NCBI RefSeq assembly: GCF_000685015.1
Contig: NZ_BAYA01000017.1
Coordinates: 62,001 to 126,000 of the forward strand
Source: Paraburkholderia bannensis NBRC 103871
GTDB lineage: Bacteria; Pseudomonadota; Gammaproteobacteria; Burkholderiales; Burkholderiaceae
Reading direction: 5' to 3'
Length of the DNA: 64,000 bases
In this document: positions 25,469 to 34,360 of the stretch, piece after piece
How the letters are laid out: each line of letters opens with the position of its first letter
Numbering within the stretch: the first letter of the stretch is position 1
Translations under genes and position numbers: made by a program
The notes under the pieces: generated by a model
Told to the model about the DNA's origin: nothing
Database searches by the model: none
The model's input: the letters and a program-made list of their open reading frames with translations, nothing else

Positions 25469-28400
25469 ATGTCAGTCAGCCGCAGCCACGCCTGCCTTCT
25501 GGGATTGTTGCTCACCACGGCGAGCCATCCCGTGTGGGCGCAGGACGCCACTTCCAGAATGCTGCTGGAACAGGGCCGCTATTGGCAGGCGCACGACAAG
25601 CCCGATCTCGCCGCGCAGTCGTGGCAGAAGCTGCTGCTGACCGATCCGAAGCAGCCCGAAGGACTCTACGGGATGGCGGCGGTCGCCATCGGCAAGAAGC
25701 AGTTTTCGGTCGCCAACGACTATCTGGCGCGGTTGCGCGCCGCCGCGCCGGACAGCCGTTTCGTGCCGCTGCTCGAACAGGATCTGCGGCTCGCCGTCGA
25801 GCCGGGCAAGTCCACGCTCGCCAAGGCGCGGCAGATGGCGCAGGACGCCGTCAACCAGAACGACATGAAGGCGCTGGGCGCGGCCATCGCGCAATACAAC
25901 AAGGCGCTGGGCGGCAAGCCGCCGCAAGGCGCGGTGGCGCGCGAGTACTACACCTACCTGGGCTACACCGAAGGCGGCACCGACCAGGGCATTCAGGGCC
26001 TGGAGCGCCTGAACACCGAAACGCCCAACGATCCGTACACGATGCTGGCGCTCGCGCAGCATCAGGTGCGCGACGAGCGCGACCGCGCGGCGGGCGTGGC
26101 CCTGCTGGAAAAGCTCGCCACGCGGGCGGATATTGGCGGCGCGGCCACGGAAGCGTGGCGCTCGGTGCTGACGTGGGTGACGCCCACGGCAAAGAACAGG
26201 TCGTGGTTCGAGGACTACCTGAAGCTGCATCCCGATGACGATGAAATCCGCCATCAGATGCTCTCGCCGCGTTCTGCGACGGCCAACGGCAACGCGCCGC
26301 CCGTGCCGGTCATGGATCCGCGCCTGACGCGCGGCTTCGCGGCCTTCAAGGCGGGCGACGTCACCACCGCCGAACAGCAGTTCAGCGCCGTGCTGCGCGA
26401 CAAGCCCAACGACACCGATGCGCTCGGCGGCCTGGGTCTGGTGCGCATGCAACAGGGCGATCTCGCGCAGGCGCAGACGCTGCTGTCGCGCGCGGCGTCG
26501 CGCCCCGGGGCGGGCGCGAACTGGAGCCGCGCGCTGGCGTCGGCGCGTTACTGGCTGCTGGTGAACCAGGCCGAAGGCGCGCAAAGCGTGGGCGACTACA
26601 CCGCCGCGCGGCGCGACCTCGATCAGGCGATGCGCATGGATCCGGCGGAGCCGGGCGGGCGCAACGCATCGGCGCGTCTGTACGCGCAGCAAGGCGACCT
26701 CAAGCGCGCCGAGCAGGGCTATCGCGAGGTGCTTGCGGGTCACCCGAACAACCGCGAAGCCGTGAGCGGCCTCGTCGATATCCTCGCCGAAACGGGCCGC
26801 GCCGATGAGGCCCAGAAGTGGGTCGACAGCATGACGCCCGAGCAGCAAGCCGGCATCGGCGGGCTGGATCGCCTGCGCGCCGCCGTGGCCTCGGGCCGCG
26901 CCGACGCCGCCGAGCAGCGCGGCGACCTGGCGGCGGCGCAGCGCATCCTCGAAGACGCCCAGCGCGCCGATCCCGACAATCCGTGGCTGCGCCTGGAACT
27001 GGCGCGCTACGAGCTGAAGCAAGGCCACGCCGACCAGGCGCGCGAGCTTGTTGACGGCCTGCTCGAATCGAACCCGGACAACCCCGATGCGCTGTACGCC
27101 AGCGCCTTGCTGGCGATGCAGATGGGCGAGTGGACGCGCGCGCAGGACACGATGGCGCGCATTCCCACGGCCGCGCGCACGCCCAACATGGTCGCGACGG
27201 CCCAGCAGATCGACTTCCAGGCCGCGACCGCGCAGGCCTCGCAACTGGCGCACGACGGCAACCTGGACGACGCGCGCAACATGCTCGCGCGTCTGGAGTC
27301 GTCGGCGGGCAAGGATCCGGCGCGCGTGAGCGCGCTGGCCTCTGCGTATGTCGATGCGGGCAACCTGCCGCGCGCGATGAGCCTGATGCACGCGCTGATG
27401 CCCGGCGGCGTGAAGGGCGCGGGCCCCGACATCCAGCTGGCCTACGCGGGCCTGTTGCTCAAGACCGGCCAGAACGTGCAAGCGCAGGACGTGATGCGAG
27501 AACTGCAGACGCAGACGCTGACCGCCGATCAACGCCGCCAGCTCGACGACCTGAGCTATCTCTACGCCGTGCGCCTCGCCGAGCAGCAGCGCCAGCAGGG
27601 CGATCTCGCGCAGGCTTACGACACGCTCGCGCCGGTGCTGGCGAAGCGCCCGAACGACAGCCTCGCGAACGCCGCGCTCGCGCGCATGTATGCCGCCGAC
27701 GGGCAGTACGACAAGGCGCTCGCGCTCTACCAGAAGGCGCTGTCGAACGATCCGGACAACCCGGGCCTGCAACTGGGCGTGGCGATGGCGGCGGTGCAGG
27801 CGGGCAACGGCAAGGTCGCTGATGCCGCGTTGAAGCAGGCCATCGCCAGGGCGCCGAACGATCCCGACGTGCTGGCCTCGGCCGCGCGCATCTACGTGAT
27901 GCAGGGCAAGACGCGCGAGGCGCAGTCGCTGCTGGAAACGGCGATCGCAGAGAAAGAAAAGCGCATGGGTGTGCAGGCGCAGGGCGGCCACGTCGCGGGC
28001 AATCCGTTCGTGCACGAGGACGAGGAGCGTCGCAAGCGCGTGCGTGAAACGCGTCTGGCGGCGGGTGCGAGTGCCGGGAGTGCGGCAACCTCTGGCGATA
28101 CGCTTGCCGCGAACGCGACGTCGTCCACCGATGTGGGGAGCGGCGCTGCCGCATCGTCGCTGGCCGTGGCGTCGTCGGCACCCGCGCGCGATCGCTCGTC
28201 GGCGCGTTCCACGTCGCTGCCCTCGGTGGCGGGCACGCCGATCGGCGCACCGGCATCGCAGGACGATATCGCCGCGAACCAGCCCGATGACGGCGGCACT
28301 TCGCTCGACGACATGCGCCAGCAGCTCGACGACATTCGCGCCGAACGCTCGCCGGAAGTGCGCAGCGGCTTGTTCGTCACGACCAACAACAGCGCGGGCG

Positions 28401-29512
28401 GCACGTCGCAACTGACCGGCGTGCAGATGCCCACCGAAGTCATCCTGCCCGCGGGCGACGGCAAGCTCTCCGTGCGCGTGACGCCGGTGGAGCTCCAGAG
28501 CGGCACGCTCGGCACCGATATCTACAGCAGCAGCCAGTTCGGCGGCGGCCCGTCGGCGGCGCTCGCGCAGCAGGACGGCAAGGTCTCCGCGCCGGCTTCG
28601 CAGACGGCGCGCGGCGTCGGCCTCGGACTTGGCTACGAGACGCGCAACTGGGCCGCCGATATCGGCACGACGCCGCTGGGCTTCCAGTACACCAATATCG
28701 TCGGCGGCGTGTCGTTCAAGAGCGCCATCAGCGCGAAGCAGGGCAGCTGGTTCAACGTGGGCGTGTCGCGCCGCGCCGTGACCGACAGCATCACGTCGTT
28801 TGCGGGCACGAGCGACGCGCGCTCGGGCCTGAGCTGGGGCGGCGTGACGGCCACCGGCGTGCATGGCGCGCTGGGCGTGGACAACCAGCAATACGGCTTC
28901 TACGGCTACGGCTCGGTGAAGTACCTGGACGGCCACAACGTGCAGTCGAACGAGGGCGCGGAAGTCGGCGCGGGCACCTACTGGTACCTGATCCGCAACA
29001 CCAACAGCATGCTGACGGCGGGCATGAACCTGAGCGGCGAGTTCTATCGTCACAACGAGAACAACTTCACGTACGGCAACGGCGGCTATTTCAGCCCGCA
29101 GCGCTACTACGCGTTCACCGTGCCGATTACGTGGGCGCAGCGCTCGGATCGCTGGACGTACAAGCTGCAAGGGTCGGCGGGCCTGCAGTATTTCCGGCAG
29201 TCGGCAGCGCCGTATTTCCCGACCGACAGCGCGTTGCAGTCGGCCGCGGTCACGGCGGCTTCGACGCTCGGCCTGACCGACGGCGCGATTCATCCCGCGC
29301 AGTCCTCGACCGGCATCGGCTACAACCTGCTGGCGACGGCCGAGTACCGCTTCAGCAATCATCTGACCGGCGGCGCGTCGGTAGGCGCGAACAATTCGTC
29401 GAGCTACCGCCAGTGGGTCGCGGGCCTGTACCTGCGCTTCAGCTTCGCGCCGCAGACGAAGTCGCTCGACATGCCGGTCATGCCGTATCAGTCGCATTAC
29501 AGCGATCAGTAA
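25469..29512 (+). CDS. bcsC: cellulose export outer-membrane protein with TPR scaffold
   Basis: The product is 1347 residues. The signal peptide ends at HPVWA-QD. About 900 residues of TPR repeats follow (for example NDTDALGGLGLVRMQQGDLAQAQ and DNPWLRLELARYELKQGHADQARELV). A Ser/Ala-rich linker around 860-950 leads to a C-terminal ~330-residue beta-barrel (BCSC_C, from about 1010 to the terminal aromatic-rich strands). The periplasmic TPR solenoid and outer-membrane pore should let cellulose leave the cell. Length is close to that of other BcsC proteins. It is separated from bcsB2 by 27 bp with GGGAAAG as ribosome site. Confidence 0.92.
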   Translation: MSVSRSHACLLGLLLTTASHPVWAQDATSRMLLEQGRYWQAHDKPDLAAQSWQKLLLTDPKQPEGLYGMAAVAIGKKQFSVANDYLARLRAAAPDSRFVPLLEQDLRLAVEPGKSTLAKARQMAQDAVNQNDMKALGAAIAQYNKALGGKPPQGAVAREYYTYLGYTEGGTDQGIQGLERLNTETPNDPYTMLALAQHQVRDERDRAAGVALLEKLATRADIGGAATEAWRSVLTWVTPTAKNRSWFEDYLKLHPDDDEIRHQMLSPRSATANGNAPPVPVMDPRLTRGFAAFKAGDVTTAEQQFSAVLRDKPNDTDALGGLGLVRMQQGDLAQAQTLLSRAASRPGAGANWSRALASARYWLLVNQAEGAQSVGDYTAARRDLDQAMRMDPAEPGGRNASARLYAQQGDLKRAEQGYREVLAGHPNNREAVSGLVDILAETGRADEAQKWVDSMTPEQQAGIGGLDRLRAAVASGRADAAEQRGDLAAAQRILEDAQRADPDNPWLRLELARYELKQGHADQARELVDGLLESNPDNPDALYASALLAMQMGEWTRAQDTMARIPTAARTPNMVATAQQIDFQAATAQASQLAHDGNLDDARNMLARLESSAGKDPARVSALASAYVDAGNLPRAMSLMHALMPGGVKGAGPDIQLAYAGLLLKTGQNVQAQDVMRELQTQTLTADQRRQLDDLSYLYAVRLAEQQRQQGDLAQAYDTLAPVLAKRPNDSLANAALARMYAADGQYDKALALYQKALSNDPDNPGLQLGVAMAAVQAGNGKVADAALKQAIARAPNDPDVLASAARIYVMQGKTREAQSLLETAIAEKEKRMGVQAQGGHVAGNPFVHEDEERRKRVRETRLAAGASAGSAATSGDTLAANATSSTDVGSGAAASSLAVASSAPARDRSSARSTSLPSVAGTPIGAPASQDDIAANQPDDGGTSLDDMRQQLDDIRAERSPEVRSGLFVTTNNSAGGTSQLTGVQMPTEVILPAGDGKLSVRVTPVELQSGTLGTDIYSSSQFGGGPSAALAQQDGKVSAPASQTARGVGLGLGYETRNWAADIGTTPLGFQYTNIVGGVSFKSAISAKQGSWFNVGVSRRAVTDSITSFAGTSDARSGLSWGGVTATGVHGALGVDNQQYGFYGYGSVKYLDGHNVQSNEGAEVGAGTYWYLIRNTNSMLTAGMNLSGEFYRHNENNFTYGNGGYFSPQRYYAFTVPITWAQRSDRWTYKLQGSAGLQYFRQSAAPYFPTDSALQSAAVTAASTLGLTDGAIHPAQSSTGIGYNLLATAEYRFSNHLTGGASVGANNSSSYRQWVAGLYLRFSFAPQTKSLDMPVMPYQSHYSDQ

Positions 29513-29563
29513 GCGCAGTCGCGCGAATCGCTGCTATCGATCGTTTTCAGGAGTTATAGATTC

Positions 29564-30217
29564 ATGCTTGCTTCCGTACTTGCGGGTCTCAGCATTCTCA
29601 TCGTCGGCGACAGCCACCTGAGCGAGCCGGGCTATCTCATCGACACCTTGCAGGATCAACTGGTGGCCGCGGGCGCCCAGGTGCACACCTATGGCGTGTG
29701 CGGCAGCACGCCGGGCGACTGGGTGAAGTCGGTGCCCGGCACCTGCGGCGGCGCGACGCGCGTGGGTAAAGCGCCGCTCGTCATCGATCACAACGCGAAG
29801 ACGCAGCCCATCGACCAGCTGGTCGCGGCGAACAAGGCCAACCTCGTGATCGTCGTCGAAGGCGACACGATCGGCGGCTACGGCAAGGACGACTTCCCGA
29901 AGACCTGGGCCTGGCAGCAGGTCACGGCGCTCACCCAGGACCTGGCCGCCAGCAAGACGGCGTGCGTGTGGGTCGGCCCGGTGTGGGGCACGGAAGGCGG
30001 CAAGTACCAGAAGACCTTCACGCGCGTGAAGCAGCTTTCGTCGTTCCTCGCGACCAATGTCGCGCCGTGCTCGTACATCGACTCGCTGACGTTCTCGAAG
30101 CCGGGCGAATGGGCCACGGTGGACGGCCAGCATTTGACGACCACCGGCTACAAGTACTGGGGCGGCGACATCATGAAGGCGCTGGTGAAGCTGCCGGTCG
30201 TGCAGCAGCACAAGTAA
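29564..30217 (+). CDS. wssF: WssF-like SGNH-type protein, first copy
   Basis: This 217-residue protein has an SGNH block I (VGDSHLSE, nucleophile Ser near residue 17) and a C-terminal DGQH matching the catalytic Asp-x-x-His. Four cysteines are conserved in the neighbouring copy. It corresponds in position and type to WssF of the Pseudomonas wss operon, needed for cellulose acetylation. The hydrophobic N-terminus runs straight into the catalytic strand, so there is no room for a normal cleavable signal peptide. CAGGAG lies 12 bp before the ATG. Acetyl transfer or handling in the periplasm is inferred. Confidence 0.75.
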   Translation: MLASVLAGLSILIVGDSHLSEPGYLIDTLQDQLVAAGAQVHTYGVCGSTPGDWVKSVPGTCGGATRVGKAPLVIDHNAKTQPIDQLVAANKANLVIVVEGDTIGGYGKDDFPKTWAWQQVTALTQDLAASKTACVWVGPVWGTEGGKYQKTFTRVKQLSSFLATNVAPCSYIDSLTFSKPGEWATVDGQHLTTTGYKYWGGDIMKALVKLPVVQQHK

Positions 30218-30298
30218 GCGTCTTTATCGTTCTGAATCCGAAACATTCGAACCATTCGAATCACTAGATAACCGGCAGCGCCGGAACAGGAGTGTCGC

Positions 30299-30964
30299 GT
30301 GCCCGCAGCAGCATCGGTCTTGTTGGGTCTTTCCGTGCTGGTCATCGGCGAAAGCCACCTGACCTTGAATAACCACCTGCGCGAGCCGCTGGTGCAGAGC
30401 CTGCAGGCGCAGGGCGCCGCGCACGTGCACGTGATCGGCGCGTGCGGCGCAAGCCCGGCGCGCTGGCTCACGAGCACGCCGGTGGACTGCGGCGCCGACC
30501 AGCGCGACAAGGGCCCGGCCACGGTGCTCGGCAAGGAAGCGCGCACGACGCCCATCGCCGACCTGATCCGCAAGGACAAGCCCGACGTCGTGCTGGTGAT
30601 CGAAGGCGACACCATGGGCTCGTACGACAAGCCCGCCTTCCCGAAGGCCTGGGCGTGGCAGGAAGTCACGAGCCTGACCAAGGCCATCGCCGATACCCAC
30701 ACGGCCTGCGTCTGGGTCGGGCCGGGCTGGGGCAACAACAGCGGCCAGTTCGCCAAGAGCGACGACCGCGTGCGCGAGCTGAACGCGTTCCTCGCGAACA
30801 ACGTCGCGCCTTGCTCGTATGTCGATTCCACGACCTTTGCGAAGCCTGGCCAGTGGCAGACGCTGGACGGCGAGCACTACACGCAGATGGGCTATGTCGC
30901 CTGGAGCAAGGCGATCGCCAACGCCATGGCGCATACGCCGGCGGTTCAAGGGCTGAAGAAATGA
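30299..30964 (+). CDS. wssF: WssF-like SGNH-type protein, second copy
   Basis: This 221-residue paralogue of the preceding gene starts at GTG with CAGGAG close upstream. It shares EGDT, KxWAWQ, TACVWVGP and NVAPCSY with it, including all four cysteines. Block I reads IGESHLT instead of VGDSHLS, and the Asp-His element is DGEH. The Asp-to-Glu change next to the nucleophile could mark a different substrate or partner. The stop overlaps the wssG start as ATGA. The 81-bp gap upstream contains repeated CATTCGAA elements. Confidence 0.75.
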   Translation: MPAAASVLLGLSVLVIGESHLTLNNHLREPLVQSLQAQGAAHVHVIGACGASPARWLTSTPVDCGADQRDKGPATVLGKEARTTPIADLIRKDKPDVVLVIEGDTMGSYDKPAFPKAWAWQEVTSLTKAIADTHTACVWVGPGWGNNSGQFAKSDDRVRELNAFLANNVAPCSYVDSTTFAKPGQWQTLDGEHYTQMGYVAWSKAIANAMAHTPAVQGLKK

Positions 30965-31635
30965 AAAAACTGATTAGCGTTGCGGTGGGTGGTCTGTTGG
31001 GCGGCGTTGCATTGGCCGCATCGGGTGTGGCATCGGCGGCCGATATCCCGCTGTATCCCACGGGCCCCGCACAGGACTCGTCGTTCGTGCGTTTCGTCGA
31101 TGGCGGCACGCATGCGGTGGAAGTGACGGCGGCGGGATCGAAGGCGCGTTTGTCGCTCGACGCCGCGAACCCGGCCAGCCACTTCCTGCCGGTTGCGGCA
31201 GGCAAGCCGGTGGCGGGCACGCTCACGAGCGGCGGCGCGCACCAGGACGTGAGCGCGACCGTGCAGCCCGGCGAGTTCGTGAGCATCGTGGCGCTCGACG
31301 GCGCGCGCGCCGTGACGGTGCGCGAGAAGCCGGACGACTTCAATGCGCTCAAGGCGTCGGTGGCGCTCTATAACCTCGACGCGCGCTGCACCGCGCCCAC
31401 GCTCAAGGTGGCGGGCCGCGACGTCGTGCTGCTCGACGGCGTGGCGGCGGGCCAGACGAAGCGCCGCCAGGTGAATCCGGTGACGCTCTCGGTGCAACTG
31501 TCGTGCGGCGGCCAGCCGGTGGGCCAGGCGCTGAGCCTGGGCACGCTCGTGGCGGGCCAGCGCTACACGGTGTTCCTCGTGCCCGCGGGCGCGCAGTCGC
31601 GCATCTTCTTCGCCAACGATGCGGTGAGCCACTAG
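30961..31635 (+). CDS. wssG: AlgF-like periplasmic acetylation protein
   Basis: The 224-residue secreted protein has a signal peptide (MKKLISVAVGGLLGGVALAA, cleavage after ASAA). It then shows the AlgF-like start IPLYPTGPAQDSSFVRFVDGG and a beta-rich body with one pair of cysteines (DARCTAP, QLSCGG). In alginate and acetylated-cellulose systems AlgF/WssG works with the MBOAT and AlgJ/AlgX-type proteins to place O-acetyl groups on the polymer in the periplasm. It is coupled to the second wssF by a 4-bp overlap. Confidence 0.83.
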   Translation: MKKLISVAVGGLLGGVALAASGVASAADIPLYPTGPAQDSSFVRFVDGGTHAVEVTAAGSKARLSLDAANPASHFLPVAAGKPVAGTLTSGGAHQDVSATVQPGEFVSIVALDGARAVTVREKPDDFNALKASVALYNLDARCTAPTLKVAGRDVVLLDGVAAGQTKRRQVNPVTLSVQLSCGGQPVGQALSLGTLVAGQRYTVFLVPAGAQSRIFFANDAVSH

Positions 31636-31663
31636 GCACCCGCGTTTGTTTCATTGACACTGC

Positions 31664-31693
31664 GCGTCGCCGCTCTTTCGGGGAGCGCGACGC
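31664..31693 (+). other. intra-operon hairpin between wssG and wssH
   Basis: Arms GCGTCGCCGCTC and GAGCGCGACGC pair over 11 bp with one bulged C and a 7-nt loop. There is no T-run. It could stabilise the upstream mRNA or act as a partial terminator. Confidence 0.5.
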
Positions 31694-31742
31694 GGCGCCT
31701 GCGTGCGTCGGCCCAGACCTCTCCTTCGACTGAGAACGTTGC

Positions 31743-33152
31743 ATGGTTTTCGCGTCCCTCGAATTCCTGACGCTTTTTTTACCGGCTTTTCTCGCGCTTT
31801 ACGTCGCGTCGCCTGCGCGCTGGCGCAACGGCGTGCTGCTGTTTTGCAGCTGGTTTTTCTATGGCTGGTGGAGCCCGGTGTTCCTGCTGCTGTTCATCGG
31901 GCTGACGTTCTGGGGCTGGCTGGGCGGCATGGTCATCGACCGCGCGCCGAATGCGCGTGCGCGCGGGTGGTGGCTGGCGGTGTTCATCGCCGTGAACGTG
32001 GCGACGCTGTGCTGGTACAAGTACGCGAACATCGTGGTCGATAGCCTGGACAGCGTCCTGTCGCTGGGCCACGTCGGGCCGCTTCCGTGGAAGCACGTGG
32101 TGCTGCCCATCGGCCTGTCGTTTATCGTGCTGCAATCGATTTCCTATCTGGTCGACGTGCAGCGCGGCACGGTGCCCGCCGATCGCAGCGCGATCCGCTA
32201 CGGCGCGTACCAGGGCATGTTCGTTCACCTGATCGCCGGGCCGATCATCCGTTACGCGTGGGTCAAGCGCGAGCTGGTCTCGCGCACGGTGGACTGGGAC
32301 GGTTTCACGGCGGGCGCGCGGCGGCTCATGATCGGTATGAGCATGAAGGTGCTGGTGGCCGATTCGCTGTCGCCCATCGTCGATGCGGCCTTCGCGCTGC
32401 ATGCGCCCACGCTGGCTGACGCGTGGCTAGGCTGTGGTTTCTACACGCTGCAACTGTTCTTCGATTTCGCCGGTTATAGCGCGATGGCGATCGGTCTCGG
32501 CCAGATACTGGGCTTTCGTTTTCCCGAGAACTTCAATCATCCCTATCTGGCGAGCAGCATCCAGGACTTCTGGCGGCGCTGGCATTTGTCGCTGTCGAGC
32601 TGGATTCGCGATTATCTGTACATCCCGTTCGGCGGCAACCGGCATGGCGAGTTCAACACCTGCCGCAACCTGTTGCTCACGATGGGCATTGCCGGGCTCT
32701 GGCATGGCGGCGATAGCTGGAACTTCCTGCTGTGGGGCCTTGCGCACGGCGTGGCGCTGATCGTGGCGCGGCTGTGGCGGCGCTCTGGCATGCCGGATGT
32801 GCCGCGCGCGCTTTCGCATGTGCTGACGCTCGCGTTCGTGATGCTCGCGTGGACGCTGTTTCGCGCGCAGGGTTTTCATGCGGCGCTCGCGATGTATGGC
32901 GGGCAGTTCGGCCTGAACGGCATCGGCCTGAGCGATACGATGCGCGTGCTGCTGCGGCCCGTGCATGCGTTGTCGGCGGCGCTCGGCGTCGTGTGCGTGC
33001 TGCTGCCGCTCTGGCAGGCGCGTTGGGACAGCCTGCCCGGCACGGCCGCGCGCCGCGTGTGGGAGGCCGCGTGGCCGCTCGCGGGTTTCCTGCTGTCGTT
33101 TGGCCTGATCGTCGCGCGCGGCGCGGTGCCTTTCCTCTACTTCCAGTTCTGA
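31743..33152 (+). CDS. wssH: MBOAT O-acetyltransferase (AlgI/WssH type)
   Basis: This 469-residue polytopic inner-membrane protein of the membrane-bound O-acyltransferase family shows YLASSIQDFWRRWHLSLSSWIRDYLYIPFGGNR. It also has the invariant catalytic histidine in GLWHGGDSWNFLLWGLAHG (near residue 320). It should pass acetyl groups from cytoplasmic acetyl-CoA across the membrane to the periplasmic WssI/WssF proteins. It is the central gene of the acetylation module. Its stop is 4 bp before the wssI start. Confidence 0.92.
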   Translation: MVFASLEFLTLFLPAFLALYVASPARWRNGVLLFCSWFFYGWWSPVFLLLFIGLTFWGWLGGMVIDRAPNARARGWWLAVFIAVNVATLCWYKYANIVVDSLDSVLSLGHVGPLPWKHVVLPIGLSFIVLQSISYLVDVQRGTVPADRSAIRYGAYQGMFVHLIAGPIIRYAWVKRELVSRTVDWDGFTAGARRLMIGMSMKVLVADSLSPIVDAAFALHAPTLADAWLGCGFYTLQLFFDFAGYSAMAIGLGQILGFRFPENFNHPYLASSIQDFWRRWHLSLSSWIRDYLYIPFGGNRHGEFNTCRNLLLTMGIAGLWHGGDSWNFLLWGLAHGVALIVARLWRRSGMPDVPRALSHVLTLAFVMLAWTLFRAQGFHAALAMYGGQFGLNGIGLSDTMRVLLRPVHALSAALGVVCVLLPLWQARWDSLPGTAARRVWEAAWPLAGFLLSFGLIVARGAVPFLYFQF

Positions 33153-33156
33153 CGCC

Positions 33157-34308
33157 ATGGAAGACCCCAAGCCGCTCCCGCAATTGCCCGCCACGCGCGC
33201 CGGGAAGATCGCCGCCGTCGCGCTGATGGTGTTCCTGTTCGCGGGCCTGGCCTGCAACCTCCGTTTCGCGGCGACCGCCGAATCGCTCCTGCCGCATGCC
33301 GTGACGCGCGCGGGCCTGCTCGACGGCACCGTGTCGAAGGAACTCGCGAACCGCATGGCCGATACGCCCATCGCCGCCGACGCCGCGCGCGCGCAGCGAG
33401 CGCTCGGCTGGCTGACGCTCGGCGACCTGGGGCCACGCGTGCGCGAGGGCTGTCCCGGCTGGCTGTTCCTGCGTGACGAACTGAATGTGTACGCCGATGG
33501 CGAGCGCCATCTCGCCACACGCGCCGCGACCGTCGCCGCCGTGCAGCGCGAACTGGCGAAGCAGGGGATTGCGCTCGTCGTCGCCGTGGTGCCGGACAAG
33601 TCGCGCATCGAGCCGCAGCATCTGTGCAGCCTGTACCGGCCTGCATCGCTTGACGCGCGTCTGGGCGACTGGAGCGCGCGTCTGGCCGCCGCGCAGGTGC
33701 CGGTCGTGACGCTGGACGCGGCGCTGCGCAGCGTCCCCGGCGACGCGTTCTTCCGCACCGATACGCACTGGACGCAAGACGGCGCGGGCGCGGCGGCGCA
33801 GGCGGTGGCGCAGCGCATTCGCGCGATGAACGTGCCGCTGGGATCGAGCCAGCCTGGCTATCGCGTCGAGAACCGGCCAGCCGCGCGCCGTCCCGGCGAT
33901 CTCGTGCGTCTTGCAGGCCTGGAAACCTTGCCGCCGTCGTGGCAGCCCACGCCGGAGATCGTGGCCAGCCGCGCCTACGTGCACGAGGCGCAAGCCGCTG
34001 CGTCCGCCGACGATCTGTTCGGCGACGCCGACCTGCCGGATATCGCCGTGGTCGGCACGTCGTATTCGACGACCTCCGATTTTGTGCCGCAACTGGCGCT
34101 CGCGCTGGGCACGGGCGTGGGCAACTTCGCGCACGAAGGCGCGAAGTTCGGCGGCTCGGCGAAGGCGTATTTCGCGAGCGCGGCCTACGCGCAGACGCCG
34201 CCCAAGCTCATCGTCTGGGAGCTGGACGAGCGCGACCTGCAGTCGCCGATCGAGGCGGACGATGCGGTCGTCGTGCCTCAGGGTCGCGCCAAGGACGCCG
34301 CGAAGTAG
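33157..34308 (+). CDS. wssI: AlgJ/AlgX-like SGNH acetyltransferase
   Basis: The 383-residue protein has one N-terminal membrane anchor (IAAVALMVFLFAGLACNL). A periplasmic SGNH-like domain of the AlgJ/AlgX family follows: a GWLFLRDELN start, the catalytic Asp-His in TDTHWTQDG (near residue 208) and the Ser in GTSYSTTSDFV (near 303). These proteins transfer or relay acetyl groups onto the exported polymer. It is the last gene of the cellulose and acetylation cluster; no wssJ/MinD-like gene follows. Confidence 0.87.
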   Translation: MEDPKPLPQLPATRAGKIAAVALMVFLFAGLACNLRFAATAESLLPHAVTRAGLLDGTVSKELANRMADTPIAADAARAQRALGWLTLGDLGPRVREGCPGWLFLRDELNVYADGERHLATRAATVAAVQRELAKQGIALVVAVVPDKSRIEPQHLCSLYRPASLDARLGDWSARLAAAQVPVVTLDAALRSVPGDAFFRTDTHWTQDGAGAAAQAVAQRIRAMNVPLGSSQPGYRVENRPAARRPGDLVRLAGLETLPPSWQPTPEIVASRAYVHEAQAAASADDLFGDADLPDIAVVGTSYSTTSDFVPQLALALGTGVGNFAHEGAKFGGSAKAYFASAAYAQTPPKLIVWELDERDLQSPIEADDAVVVPQGRAKDAAK

Positions 34309-34316
34309 CGCCTATA

Positions 34317-34350
34317 CTGGGTGCGCAAGCCGCACGCGCGGCGCACCCAG
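34317..34350 (+). other. perfect 10-bp inverted repeat ahead of the methyltransferase
   Basis: CTGGGTGCGC / GCGCACCCAG with a 14-nt loop lies directly ahead of the GGAGG ribosome site of the next gene and overlaps a -10-like TATACT (34313-34318). It may be a weak terminator of the wss operon or a leader structure; there is no T-run. Confidence 0.45.
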
Positions 34351-34360
34351 GGAGGCCACG

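Noticed and set aside
25472..29497. 1341-residue open frame on the minus strand opposite bcsC
   Set aside because: Shadow of the high-GC third codon positions of bcsC. The protein is Arg/His/Ala-rich with no domains, while the plus strand encodes a clear BcsC. The same holds for the long minus frames opposite both bcsB genes and pgaA.
25442..29563. Search for a bcsZ (GH8) endoglucanase around bcsC
   Set aside because: No frame in any direction carries a GH8-like enzyme. The space between bcsB2 and bcsC is 27 bp and between bcsC and wssF is 51 bp.
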